From positions 1-48,464 of the forward strand of contig CAKMKG010000028.1 in the NCBI GenBank assembly GCA_927441425.1: DNA of 48,464 bases. The letters run 5' to 3'. The position numbers were made by a program, and so were the translations under genes. Below, piece after piece: positions 24,442 through 33,288 of the stretch. Origin of the DNA: an uncultured Bacillota bacterium (GTDB lineage: Bacteria; Bacillota; Clostridia; Peptostreptococcales; Anaerovoracaceae). Each line of letters begins with the position of its first letter. Within the stretch, counting starts at the first letter, position 1. The notes under the pieces were generated by a model. The model was not told the origin of the DNA, did not search any database, and worked only from the letters and a program-made list of their open reading frames with translations.

Positions 24442-24494
24442 ATGCAGAGCCATGTATGTATTTATGAAGAGTGAATGTAATCTATATAAAATTT

Positions 24495-25502
24495 TCACTC
24501 TACTTTGACAGGGGTAAACATTTCCCTTAAAACTTCCTGCCCGGAAGGCCATGGATCCATGACGGTCCAAAATCCGACACCTGCAAGATCGTATTCATTG
24601 ACAAGTTCCAATTTCGCTCTCATGCTTCTCGCATCTTCAAACCAAACGATATGCTGGCGCCCCTGCTCATCTGTATACTCATAAAACGGAGCCTGTGCTG
24701 TTTCATCATACTGAATGGTTGCACCCACCTGCTGTGCTCTTGCCATCGCCTCGGGAATGGAAAGGTTTTCCGCTTCCGACTCACCTCTCACATAAGGTAG
24801 CGTCCAATCATATCCGTAATTCGGGATCCCCATCAAGATTTTTGATCGGGGAATCTCGGTAACTGCATAGTCCAGTACCCTTCGAACTCCATCTATAGGC
24901 GCGACGGCCATAGGCGGGCCATAGGTGTATCCCCACTCGTAGGTCATCAGCATCACAAGATTTGCAACAGATCCTATGCCAGCATAATCATGACCTCCAT
25001 AAAGCAGTCCCGGTTGATCTGCCGAAGTCTTCGGAGCCAGTGCCGCAGTTACGATAAACCCTGCAGGATTCGCTCTGGCAGCTGCCTCTGAAATCAAGCC
25101 GGTATATAGATCCCGGTCCTCTCGGTTAACATATTCCAGATCAAAATCGACACCATAGTAATCTTTGCGTTCCATTTCAGCTAAGATATTCGTAATCAAG
25201 CGCTCTCTGGCAGCGGGATTGTTTAGCATTAGACTTGCCAACTCATTGCTGAAATTACCCTCCGCATCTAATGGCGTCAAAACCATTAGTGGTTGAACTC
25301 CATGTGGTCTTAAAATATCAAGTACTCTTTGATCATCTAAAGGCACCAAATCTCCCTGTGGAGTAAAGCCATAGCTGAATGAATAATAATAGGTTAAATC
25401 CGGCATCCAAGATTCTAGGACGCCTTGATTAATAAACGGATAGGCGTATCCGATTACAATTATGCTTCCGTATTGCGATGCCCTAATGTTGTACCAAGGC
25501 AT
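24495..25502 (-). CDS. GH18 glycoside hydrolase, SleL/YaaH-like spore-cortex enzyme without LysM
   Basis: 335 residues. The GH18 catalytic motif is YYGVDFDLEYV with Asp119, Asp121 and the acid Glu123. The arrangement of PLMVLTPLD, ERLITNILAEM and ILMGIPNYGYDW resembles the catalytic domain of SleL/YaaH, spore-cortex N-acetylglucosaminidases. The usual N-terminal LysM domains are missing and there is no signal peptide, in keeping with deposition on the spore from the mother cell. A strong GGGAGGTGA precedes the ATG. A small secreted peptide gene lies 56 bp upstream on the same strand. Confidence 0.85.
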   Translation of the reverse strand: MPWYNIRASQYGSIIVIGYAYPFINQGVLESWMPDLTYYYSFSYGFTPQGDLVPLDDQRVLDILRPHGVQPLMVLTPLDAEGNFSNELASLMLNNPAARERLITNILAEMERKDYYGVDFDLEYVNREDRDLYTGLISEAAARANPAGFIVTAALAPKTSADQPGLLYGGHDYAGIGSVANLVMLMTYEWGYTYGPPMAVAPIDGVRRVLDYAVTEIPRSKILMGIPNYGYDWTLPYVRGESEAENLSIPEAMARAQQVGATIQYDETAQAPFYEYTDEQGRQHIVWFEDARSMRAKLELVNEYDLAGVGFWTVMDPWPSGQEVLREMFTPVKVE

Positions 25503-25558
25503 AACTTCACCTCCCTTACCTACAGGATATGTCTGCAGGGAAGCAATTATGACCGCCT

Positions 25559-25693
25559 TTATTCCTGATAGACGATTACGGAGCCCTCTGATTCGGCTAC
25601 CGGCTTACCGACATACGCAAATGCTGTTACAGACATCAAGGCAAGCACGACTAATGTAATTGTGATGATTTTTAATGTATTTGCTGTTCTCAT
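25559..25693 (-). CDS. 44-residue secreted peptide
   Basis: A short gene with AGGAAGGG before the ATG. The product has a clear signal peptide (MRTANTLKIITITLVVLALM, ending near AFA at residues 24-26) and a mature part of only about 18 residues (YVGKPVAESEGSVIVYQE). It is 56 bp upstream of the GH18 gene. It may be a real small secreted peptide or the leftover signal region of a decayed longer gene. Confidence 0.55.
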   Translation of the reverse strand: MRTANTLKIITITLVVLALMSVTAFAYVGKPVAESEGSVIVYQE

Positions 25694-25770
25694 TTTCCCT
25701 TCCTACTTCTCTTTGTACACCTTTTGTATTGATAAGACGATATACAGTTGAAAATAGTTCCTTATAACTT

Positions 25771-25803
25771 AAAAAAAGCACCCGGCAAATATTGCCGAGT
25801 ACT
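25771..25803 (-). terminator. Terminator after the 53-residue protein gene
   Basis: Hairpin with core CGGCAA/TTGCCG plus flanking pairs, followed on the minus strand by a run of seven T (25771-25777). Confidence 0.8.
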
Positions 25804-25835
25804 TCTTTCTTAGCATGTTGGTTCGGATTTCCTGA

Positions 25836-25997
25836 TTATGAGTCCCTATTGTCCTCTGCCTTTTTATGACCGTATTTCGCCTTACCTTGTATTTCGGGCA
25901 CGGGTTTCTGATCATTTTTGGGAATGTGCATTTTATGGTTACTCTCCGTACCATGGGGTTCTTCAGGATCCGGTCTCCTCATCCCTGCTTTTGCCAT
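25836..25997 (-). CDS. Small hydrophilic protein (53 aa), conserved-looking
   Basis: Begins with TAGGAGG and an ATG at ideal spacing and ends before a good terminator. The protein starts MAKAGMRRPDPEEPHGTESN and continues with KNDQKPVPEIQGKAK; it is rich in Lys, Pro, His and Glu, with no hydrophobic core or cysteine. I recall similar MAKAGMRRPDP-type small proteins in other clostridia, but cannot confirm this here. A spore or nucleic-acid-associated role would fit the composition but is speculative. Confidence 0.75.
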   Translation of the reverse strand: MAKAGMRRPDPEEPHGTESNHKMHIPKNDQKPVPEIQGKAKYGHKKAEDNRDS

Positions 25998-26091
25998 ACG
26001 AACCTCCTAATTAGCAAAATTATTCAACTGATTGGAGTAACCAGTCAACCTTATTATTACCCATATTTAAACTCATATTCAACATTAAGAC

Positions 26092-28452
26092 TTACTGGAG
26101 CACCAAAGTATCAATCTGCTTCAGACTGTCATAGTGATAGGAGGTGATGCGTCCATCCTGCACATAATATAGTTCATCGCCAATGTAGAGAAGCCGTCTC
26201 GCATACGGGATGTCGTTTCCATAAACTCCGGAAGGTTCGGAATCAAGAATACCCTTCAGAGAAAGCTTTTTCCCATCATAGCTCATGACGACAGCCGACT
26301 GCCGGTACCCTTTTTCTTGATTTTCTAAGCCCAGATAAGCATCTATGGCTACATTTTCATTGTAAGGATCCACCATGATGGCCTTGTGATTATACAGCGC
26401 CTCCGAGCTGCTCCCCGCATCTCCGACGACATATTTTGAAATCTCTTTCGGTTTACCCATATCGGAAACATCAAAGAGTGAGAATTTGATGCCTCCCTGG
26501 CGGGTTCCGATCACGACATCCTTGCCGCTGCTGTCTTTTTTATAAATCTCATAGGTATCCGCTCCTATCCCAAGAAGGATATCTTCTGCAACCGGATGCA
26601 GATAGCTGCTGAAACCAGGAACCTTTAATTCTCCTGTGACCACCGGATTTTTCGGATCGGAAAGGTCGAACACAAACAGCGGATCAATCGTTCTGAATGT
26701 CACAACATACCCTTTATCGCCCATAAATCTCACGGAATAGATAGACTCTCCTTTTGCCAGATCTTCCACTGATCCAGCGATATTGAGCGACTGATCCAGA
26801 ATGTACATACTATTGCTACTCTTTGCCCAGTCGGTCGTGGCAACTCTCAGATTTCCTTCATGCTCATCCATGGAAAACTGATTCAATAGATAGCCCGGTA
26901 CTTCTCCTGAGCCCGCATAGCCGACCTTCATGCCTTCCAGTTCAAACTTTATGATCGAGGTGTCGGCAGAGTTATTATTGAACGCCAGATATAAGGACGT
27001 TTCGTTCATATACATGGTAGCGCCATAAGCGGTTATGGCCTCAACTTCTGTCTTTTCCTCATTGTTGACATTCACAGCTGAGACAACCAGATAGCCGGGA
27101 GAAGGGTGACGCGGCATAATCATGACATCATCAAGCTTCATGCTGAATGGTTCATCGCTGACGGCCGTATCCTTCATCAGCGGAAGAACGATCCCACCGG
27201 AAGGATAGGTATTGGTAACCAGATAAACAATTTCTCCATTTTTCCTGCTGGACTGATAATACCCTTCCATCTCATGTCCTTTCAGAAAAACAGGTTTCAA
27301 GGGATTGGATATATCATATATGTCCACATAACTGTATGTCTTGGACGAATCATAATCATACCGAGGCATACTATCCATCGCCATATCCGGCACTGGCATA
27401 TCAGTATCTACTTCTGACCTGGGCATGATTTCCATCCCGCCCCCATTTGAAACAGGCTGCCCCGGCTTACTTATATAATAATTATACTCCGATCTTGTTC
27501 CGAGCAGGATCAGTCGATTGCCGTCCACATAGATTTCACCGACATTTTTACCGGCTGATAGCCTGATAGCCGTATCATCACTCAACTTGCCGCTCTCCGC
27601 ACCGACGATACGAACCACATTGTTCCCAGCAATATAGAGATACTTGCCGTCTGTCTTTACGATATCCGCTTCATCGATGCCTGCAACCTGCACATTGGTT
27701 GTGGAATAAGAACTACTGCCCGAACCACCTTGTGCTTTGTCTGCCGGAGCCGCACTTTCATTGGTTGCTGCTCCGTCGCTTGCAGACTGTTCAAAACTGA
27801 TCATGGCATCCTCTGCAAAGGACACGTTTCGTTGCGCTGATGATAATACCTGCTCCAGCTCCTTCATGGTTCTTGCTTTAACAGCCTGCCCTATTTTTGC
27901 CTTGATCTCTTCCGTCAACCCCGCATTTGACTTCAGATTCAACTCAAGATCCGCAACGGCAATCACTCTGTCATGATAGGATACAGTTTTTCCCAAAACG
28001 CTTTCACAGATCACCCTTAGGGGAACCATAGTGCGCCCATCCAGTATCACAGATTGGGAATCCATGCTGTATTCCACGTTCTGTCCGCCATTCTCTGCGA
28101 TATACTTTTTGCTCCCGATGGGAAAGAAATATTGTTTTCCATCATATCGAATGATAGCCTGCTTCTCCTTCTGATCGTAAGAAACCTCGGCGCCAAAGTA
28201 TTCCGATATTGCCCGCAATGGGAGCAGGGTTCTGGATTGGATTACGGTGGCACCCAGATCTGGATTTGACGGGTCGAGCATTTTAACCTCTCCGTTTGAT
28301 AAGATCAATGGGCTTCCCGTATACAGGTACACCTCTCCGCCGACGGGCTTACTTTGTATCGTCTCATCTTGATTAGCCGCCAATGCCAAAATTGTACCGC
28401 ACAATAGAAATATTAAAATCAGGACGCCGTATAGAAATGATTTATTCCGCAT
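26092..28452 (-). CDS. Secreted beta-propeller protein with copper-amine-oxidase-N-like domain
   Basis: 786 residues from the ATG at 28450-28452 (AAAGGAG upstream). A signal peptide opens MRNKSFLYGVLILIFLL. Residues about 35-150 contain two stalk repeats of the copper amine oxidase N-terminal family (RTLLPLRAISEYFGAEV; RTMVPLRVICESVLG), usually cell-surface binding modules. After a Ser/Gly/Ala-rich linker, a beta-propeller (family of secreted proteins with a C-terminal beta propeller) starts at VQVAGIDEADIVKTDGKYLY and fills the rest. Probably exported and wall-associated; ligand unknown. A low-complexity segment (about 345-375) is rich in Pro, Met and Asp. Confidence 0.88.
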   Translation of the reverse strand: MRNKSFLYGVLILIFLLCGTILALAANQDETIQSKPVGGEVYLYTGSPLILSNGEVKMLDPSNPDLGATVIQSRTLLPLRAISEYFGAEVSYDQKEKQAIIRYDGKQYFFPIGSKKYIAENGGQNVEYSMDSQSVILDGRTMVPLRVICESVLGKTVSYHDRVIAVADLELNLKSNAGLTEEIKAKIGQAVKARTMKELEQVLSSAQRNVSFAEDAMISFEQSASDGAATNESAAPADKAQGGSGSSSYSTTNVQVAGIDEADIVKTDGKYLYIAGNNVVRIVGAESGKLSDDTAIRLSAGKNVGEIYVDGNRLILLGTRSEYNYYISKPGQPVSNGGGMEIMPRSEVDTDMPVPDMAMDSMPRYDYDSSKTYSYVDIYDISNPLKPVFLKGHEMEGYYQSSRKNGEIVYLVTNTYPSGGIVLPLMKDTAVSDEPFSMKLDDVMIMPRHPSPGYLVVSAVNVNNEEKTEVEAITAYGATMYMNETSLYLAFNNNSADTSIIKFELEGMKVGYAGSGEVPGYLLNQFSMDEHEGNLRVATTDWAKSSNSMYILDQSLNIAGSVEDLAKGESIYSVRFMGDKGYVVTFRTIDPLFVFDLSDPKNPVVTGELKVPGFSSYLHPVAEDILLGIGADTYEIYKKDSSGKDVVIGTRQGGIKFSLFDVSDMGKPKEISKYVVGDAGSSSEALYNHKAIMVDPYNENVAIDAYLGLENQEKGYRQSAVVMSYDGKKLSLKGILDSEPSGVYGNDIPYARRLLYIGDELYYVQDGRITSYHYDSLKQIDTLVLQ

Positions 28453-28610
28453 TCTAAAAATCTCCTTTCGTTTTAACATATCTTTTCATTCATCACTGAA
28501 TTTTATCTATTTGACGAATGAAACTGTAATAATGTTCCTCCTAAATAGAATCAATGAAATAATATCGTAACTTGAACTCTCGAACCCGTGATTTCAATAT
28601 TTCATGCCTT

Positions 28611-28658
28611 AAAAAAGAACCCCTAATCGTGCGCAAATTAAATGCAAGCTTAGGGGTT
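28611..28658 (-). terminator. Terminator after the MFS gene
   Basis: 9-bp stem AACCCCTAA/TTAGGGGTT enclosing a 23-nt loop, followed on the minus strand by CTTTTTT. Confidence 0.8.
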
Positions 28659-28694
28659 TTGTCCTCAGAGGATTAACCATCTATCAGGTATTTC

Positions 28695-30035
28695 TTATTC
28701 ACTGATTTCTTCCAGAGATTTTCCCATGGTTTCTTTACCAAAAATCGCTACAACGACTGCAACTATGGCAAATACTGCTGTCAGCAGTGCGAATACATAA
28801 CCATAGCCTGCCTCCTCACCATATCTGCTGTAAATGACCGGTACAACCAGCGGTGCAGCAAAAGCACCAATTCTTCCAAACGCGGCAGCCCAGCCTGTAC
28901 CGCTGCCTCGCGCAATTGTGGGGTATACTTCCGGCGTGTATGCATATACGCAGCCCCATGCTCCCAAGCTGAAGAAATAGAGCAAAGAGCCGTATAGAAG
29001 AACCTGCGTTGTGGAGTCTGCATGACCGAACAGCCATGCAGCAGCTGCGGTCCCCGCAAAGTATATGGTAAGAACACTTTTTCTCCCAATTTTTTCAACA
29101 AGATACGCTGCGCTGAAATACCCCGGCAACTGTGCAAGGCACATGATCAATGTAAACTGGAAGCTTTTAACCAGAGCAAAACCTTGAGCAACCAGCAAGG
29201 ATGGCGTCCATAATACAAACCCATAATAACCAAAATTTATACCAATCCATATCACCCATAGTACAAAGGTACTTCTGATATATTTTTTAGACCATAATTC
29301 TCCCAAAGATAATCGGGTCACCACTTGCTTCGTTTTCTCTTCGGTAAGATCTGCTTCCGGATAGCTGTCGAGATTGGCCTCTTCCTCCATCTTTCGAATC
29401 AGGATATCCGCTTCCGCACCTCTTCCAGTCACTTCCAGAAATCGTGGAGATTCTGGTACTGCTCTTCTTAAATATGCTGCAAACAGAGCCGGCACCGATC
29501 CTACCCAGAACGCCATACGCCATCCATAGACTGGAATCAGTAGATATGCGATCAACGCTGCAAGGATCCATCCCCATGCCCAAAAGCTTTCGAGAAGAAT
29601 CACGTTACGCCCTCGTATTTTCTTCGGAGAAAACTCGCTGATCAACGTCGATGCTGCAGGCAACTCGCCGCCGAGTCCAAAGCCTGTGCAGAATCTTAGG
29701 ACCAGCAACATTGGATAGTTCATCGCAAAACCAGACAACCCGCTTGCGACACCAAAGATGACCAATGTCCACATAACAACAGTCTTTCTCCCCCATTTGT
29801 CGGAAGCCATACCCGATAGCGCTGCTCCTAAAATCATACCCAGCATTCCTGAGCTGCCCAACAATCCGATCTGTCCCGTGGATAATTCCCAATCCGTGCC
29901 GATTGCAGCCATTACGCCGGATATCATACCTTGATTCATCGCATCAAACATCCAGCCGATCCCAGTGACAAATAGGATTTTTTTCAACATAGAGGTTGAT
30001 GGCAATCGATCAATACGATTTGCAATATGATACAT
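28695..30035 (-). CDS. MFS transporter (metabolite/sugar-acid type)
   Basis: 446 residues with twelve predicted helices. Typical loop motifs include ASDKWGRKTVVMW between helices 2 and 3, ESPRFLEVTGR after helix 6 and VEKIGRKSVL in the second half. The pattern resembles the group of MFS carriers for aromatic acids, sugars or organic acids. Substrate unknown. AAGGAGAG precedes the start. Single gene with its own terminator; an ACAGAT/ATCTGT inverted repeat (30079-30098) upstream may be an operator. Confidence 0.9.
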   Translation of the reverse strand: MYHIANRIDRLPSTSMLKKILFVTGIGWMFDAMNQGMISGVMAAIGTDWELSTGQIGLLGSSGMLGMILGAALSGMASDKWGRKTVVMWTLVIFGVASGLSGFAMNYPMLLVLRFCTGFGLGGELPAASTLISEFSPKKIRGRNVILLESFWAWGWILAALIAYLLIPVYGWRMAFWVGSVPALFAAYLRRAVPESPRFLEVTGRGAEADILIRKMEEEANLDSYPEADLTEEKTKQVVTRLSLGELWSKKYIRSTFVLWVIWIGINFGYYGFVLWTPSLLVAQGFALVKSFQFTLIMCLAQLPGYFSAAYLVEKIGRKSVLTIYFAGTAAAAWLFGHADSTTQVLLYGSLLYFFSLGAWGCVYAYTPEVYPTIARGSGTGWAAAFGRIGAFAAPLVVPVIYSRYGEEAGYGYVFALLTAVFAIVAVVVAIFGKETMGKSLEEISE

Positions 30036-30187
30036 TTTATTCTCTCCTTCTCAAAACAATGGTAATAATTCTGCATTAACAGATGTATATATATCTGTCT
30101 TGTCATCTGTCGTAGTGTACCATATCAATAAGGTACAATCAAGAGTTAAATTATCTGCACAGGCTGCGATCCTGGCTTATAGAAAGA

Positions 30188-30216
30188 TTTACAAACTTTA
30201 TTTTCTAACGTATACT
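30188..30216 (+). promoter_or_regulatory. sigma-A-type promoter of the YcxB-like gene
   Basis: TTTACA (30188-30193), 17-bp spacer, TATACT (30211-30216), about 30 bp before the start codon. Confidence 0.75.
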
Positions 30217-30246
30217 AGTATTGTATTACCACTAAGGAGGAAGAAC

Positions 30247-30789
30247 ATGCGCGAAAAATCAATTTTACTCGAACACAAAGTGTATCAAACTCACTACAAT
30301 GCGTTAAGAAACTATTATATGTACAGAAGAACGCCCACAAGAACCAAGGTTATGGTCTGTATCCTTCTGGCTTCTCTGTTCCTGCTGATATTGAGTGAGA
30401 CCGCATATGGATTCCCATTTTTTAAGTTGATCGGCTTATTTGGAGTTGTTGTCATCGCTGCGATGTATTCGTGGATCAGCATTGATGCACGCCGACTCGA
30501 AAAATATGCCCATGACATCGTGAATAAGAAACAGGAATTAACCATGACAAGCGAAGGCTTTTCTGCCAAATGGAAAGGATTGATCGGCGAAGAAAAATAT
30601 AGCTGGACCGAAATAGACCATGTATATGAAGACGACACCTATTTTTTCTTATTTATTGACCGATATTCTGTCATTATCATAGCCAAATTAGAATTCAAAG
30701 AACATCGCGTGAAAGAAATCCGCTCTCTGATTGAAAACAACGCGAATTTTGAATCGGATGTTACGGGCTTCAAATACAACAAATTTTAA
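30247..30789 (+). CDS. YcxB-like membrane protein
   Basis: 180 residues from the ATG at 30247, which follows AAGGAGGAAG and the promoter; an upstream in-frame start lies before the promoter and is rejected. Two close membrane helices (about 40-80) are followed by a soluble domain with LTMTSEGFSAKWKG and SWTEIDHVYEDDTYFFLFID, typical of the YcxB C-terminal domain. Function unknown; single gene. Confidence 0.75.
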   Translation: MREKSILLEHKVYQTHYNALRNYYMYRRTPTRTKVMVCILLASLFLLILSETAYGFPFFKLIGLFGVVVIAAMYSWISIDARRLEKYAHDIVNKKQELTMTSEGFSAKWKGLIGEEKYSWTEIDHVYEDDTYFFLFIDRYSVIIIAKLEFKEHRVKEIRSLIENNANFESDVTGFKYNKF

Positions 30790-30798
30790 GGATTTAAA

Positions 30799-30829
30799 AG
30801 CGGTGCCGCTGAAACGGCACCGCTTTTTA
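30799..30829 (+). terminator. Terminator between the YcxB-like and nhaC genes
   Basis: Perfect 10-bp GC-rich stem AGCGGTGCCG/CGGCACCGCT with flanking A and T runs. It can serve both converging genes. Confidence 0.9.
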
Positions 30830-30855
30830 TTTGCTTTTACATATTTTATTAGAAA

Positions 30856-32298
30856 TTATTCTACTGCCTTGGCAGCCAATTCTGCATCTAAAGCTCTCTG
30901 ACGCATGCATGTTTCATATTCTTCATCTGTCATCTTTTCCATGGTGATTCCTGTGAATCCATAGAAGAGCGAAACAAATGGATTGATGATATTCAAGAAG
31001 CAATAGGGCAGGTAAGCCATAGTAGCGACGCCAAGGGTTGTTGCCTGATATGTTCCGCAGGTGTTCCATGGAACAAGTGGCGAAGTCAGCGTTCCTGCAT
31101 CCTCAAGAATACGGGACAGGTTCTTGTTCTTCAATCTTCTGTCTTCAAATGCTTCCTTATACATTCTGCCAGGAAGTACGATTGACAGATACTGATCGGA
31201 AGCCGCAACATTTACAGCGATACAAGTTACTATGGTGATCAAAACGAGGGAACCTGTTCCCTTGGCAAATTTCAGAAGATGCTCGCAGAGGATCTTCAGC
31301 ATGTTGGATGAATCCAATATACCGCCGATGCTTAATGCGCAGATAACCAGACCTACCGCATAGAACATACTCTTAAATCCACCTCTGGAAAGAAGATTGT
31401 CAACAAATTCATTTCCGGTCTCGGAAGTAAAACCATCATAAGCAGTGATTGTTGCAACTTCTCCAATATCTGCTCCTTGGAACACAACCGCACAGATAAC
31501 GCCCAGAAGTACGCCTCCAAATAATCCTGGGATTGCAGGTACCTTGAATACTACCATTGCAATTACAAGAAGGGGAGGAATGATTAAGATTGGTGATATG
31601 TTAAAGTTCTCGCTCATGGTGGTCATTAACGCATCAACCTGACTCAGGTCGGTATTTTCACCACCATGTCCCATTCCAATAATTCCAAATAGGATCAGAG
31701 CGATTACAAGAGAAGGACCAGTGGTCAATGCCATATGTCTGATGTGCTCAAATAGGGTCGATCCTGCCATTGCAGGCGCCAGATTGGTTGTATCGGAAAG
31801 TGGGGACATCTTGTCGCCGAAATATGCGCCGGAAATAATTGCTCCGGCTGCCATTTCTACAGGGACTCCAAGGCCCGCGCCAATGCCGATAAATGCGATA
31901 CCTACAGTGCCGGCTGTTGTCCAGGAGCTTCCTGTTGCCAAGGAAACGATACAGCAGATGATACAGGTGGCAACCAGGAAAATTCCGGGGCTCATAATCA
32001 TCAAACCATAATAGATCATAGTCGGTACAATACCTGCAGCGATCCATGTTCCGATTAACATACCGACGGTAAACAGAATAAGGATTGCCTGCATGGACCT
32101 TCCGATGTTGGTAACAATACCTTTTTCAAGATAGGCCCATTTGAAACCATTTGCAATTGCAATAATTGCTGCAAACACAGCAGAGATGAGAAGTGCAATG
32201 TGTACATAACCAAAGGTAAATAGTATTGTCCAAACCAAGGTAAGGATCAGCACGAGCATTACCAGAAGAATTTGCCACATTGGGATTCTTTTACCCAT
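30856..32298 (-). CDS. nhaC: NhaC-family Na+/H+ antiporter
   Basis: 480 residues with about 11-12 membrane helices. Conserved signatures are ATGSSWTTAGTVG, AAGAIISGAYFGDKMSPLSDTTNLAPAMAG and NTCGTYQATTLGV, all typical of NhaC. It exchanges sodium for protons, or in related proteins malate for lactate. AAGGAGG precedes the start. A perfect promoter lies about 190 bp upstream, giving an unusually long leader. Confidence 0.93.
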   Translation of the reverse strand: MGKRIPMWQILLVMLVLILTLVWTILFTFGYVHIALLISAVFAAIIAIANGFKWAYLEKGIVTNIGRSMQAILILFTVGMLIGTWIAAGIVPTMIYYGLMIMSPGIFLVATCIICCIVSLATGSSWTTAGTVGIAFIGIGAGLGVPVEMAAGAIISGAYFGDKMSPLSDTTNLAPAMAGSTLFEHIRHMALTTGPSLVIALILFGIIGMGHGGENTDLSQVDALMTTMSENFNISPILIIPPLLVIAMVVFKVPAIPGLFGGVLLGVICAVVFQGADIGEVATITAYDGFTSETGNEFVDNLLSRGGFKSMFYAVGLVICALSIGGILDSSNMLKILCEHLLKFAKGTGSLVLITIVTCIAVNVAASDQYLSIVLPGRMYKEAFEDRRLKNKNLSRILEDAGTLTSPLVPWNTCGTYQATTLGVATMAYLPYCFLNIINPFVSLFYGFTGITMEKMTDEEYETCMRQRALDAELAAKAVE

Positions 32299-32488
32299 AT
32301 TTTCCTCCTTAAATTAAAATAGCCTTCACTTTATAGTATCATGATAGAATCTGCTATTTTTAAAGACAGAAGTCGTACGCGCTGAAATAAACATAATAAA
32401 TCCTTTATTATGACTGTCTGTATTTAACATAAGCAAATCTCTCATTCTTCTATAATGTTTAGGCAACAAGAAATAATCTTCCATATAA

Positions 32489-32517
32489 ATTATAGTAAAA
32501 CGAAAAGTTTATGTCAA
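32489..32517 (-). promoter_or_regulatory. Consensus promoter of nhaC
   Basis: Perfect TTGACA (32512-32517), 17-bp spacer, perfect TATAAT (32489-32494) on the minus strand. The roughly 185-nt leader to the start codon contains a 9-bp hairpin CATAATAAA/TTTATTATG; no other gene is seen in 32299-32632. Confidence 0.88.
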
Positions 32518-32605
32518 CAAGTAAAATGTCAATATATTTTGAATCAATAGAAATTTCGTTCGATTCGTTTTTTAGTGGAATTTTTTCTTTGAATTTCAAA
32601 TAAGA

Positions 32606-32644
32606 GAGACCACTCTCTTATGAAAAACTCATTTAAGTGGTCTC
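32606..32644 (-). terminator. Terminator overlapping the end of the 69-residue protein gene
   Basis: Stem AGAGACCACT/AGTGGTCTCT spanning the stop codon at 32633. Confidence 0.6.
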
Positions 32645-32842
32645 TTTCTGATTCATCTTATTTGCAGCTGCTTGTTTTCCCAACTCAGGTAGCGTTTTGG
32701 ATGGCAAATTGCCATAATCCACATATCCATTCGGTGTATCCCGCTGAACTGCGTCCTTCCCCAGATCAACAAGCTGCTTTGAAATTAAATTCCCAACATC
32801 TCTCGATTTCAGATTTCCCAAATCCATTTTAGTGTCGGTCAT
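32633..32842 (-). CDS. Small repeat protein with GNLxSK motifs (69 aa)
   Basis: 69 residues from the ATG at 32840-32842 with GGAGGTGGAG upstream. Three related units are visible: LGNLKSRDV, VGNLISKQLVDLGKD and YGNLPSKTLPELGKQ. It is hydrophilic, lacks cysteine and has a size and composition like small acid-soluble spore proteins, but not the alpha/beta SASP signature. I do not recognise the family. It is divergent from another small repeat protein at 32968. Confidence 0.65.
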   Translation of the reverse strand: MTDTKMDLGNLKSRDVGNLISKQLVDLGKDAVQRDTPNGYVDYGNLPSKTLPELGKQAAANKMNQKETT

Positions 32843-32967
32843 AACTCCACCTCCTTCCATGGATAGTTTGACCATGATTTTTCTTTGTTATGTATAGTAA
32901 ACTTTTTTTATTACAAAACGAATAGGAAATAAAAAAAAGAGAATACTTTTAGTTGGGAGGTGATAAT

Positions 32968-33177
32968 TTGAATAATTTTAAAAATAGTGAGCAAAATAGC
33001 CTTGACAGCAGATCGCTTCGTGATAACTTTAAAAATATTAAAAAGTTCATGGATGCCGAAAACTTTGACAGCAGCAGCAAAGAGGATCAATCGGCGAACA
33101 ACAAGGATTTGCGGGATAATTTTAAAAATATTCAGGGATTCAAGGATGCCCAGAATTATAACAAGGAAGATCGGTAA
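32968..33177 (+). CDS. Small hydrophilic protein with two LRDNFKNI repeats (69 aa)
   Basis: Starts at TTG 32968 with GGGAGGTG 6 nt upstream; an earlier TTG would overlap that site. The product has two near-copies of a 19-residue unit, SLRDNFKNIKKFMDAENFD and DLRDNFKNIQGFKDAQNYN, joined by a polar linker, and a degenerate third NNFKN at the N-terminus. It is rich in Asn, Asp and Lys with no cysteine or hydrophobic helix. Family unknown; a spore-associated role is a guess from the neighbouring SASP gene. Confidence 0.65.
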   Translation: MNNFKNSEQNSLDSRSLRDNFKNIKKFMDAENFDSSSKEDQSANNKDLRDNFKNIQGFKDAQNYNKEDR

Positions 33178-33251
33178 TAATTGGTTCCGCAAAGCAATAG
33201 GGGTAAGTCGCTGCGCGGGTTCTGATTAATATATAGCAACTGAATAACACG

Positions 33252-33288
33252 AACAAGAAGCAGTTATTATAACTGCTTCTTGTTTTTC
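33252..33288 (+). terminator. Strong terminator between converging genes
   Basis: Perfect 15-bp stem AACAAGAAGCAGTTA/TAACTGCTTCTTGTT with a 3-nt loop and a T-run on the plus strand; it overlaps the end of the merR-family gene. Confidence 0.88.

Noticed and set aside
25769..25954. 61-codon minus-strand frame
   Set aside because: It overlaps the well-supported 53-residue gene in another frame and reads into the terminator.
30100..30246. Longer start for the YcxB-like protein
   Set aside because: The extension includes the promoter boxes; the ATG at 30247 has an excellent ribosome binding site.
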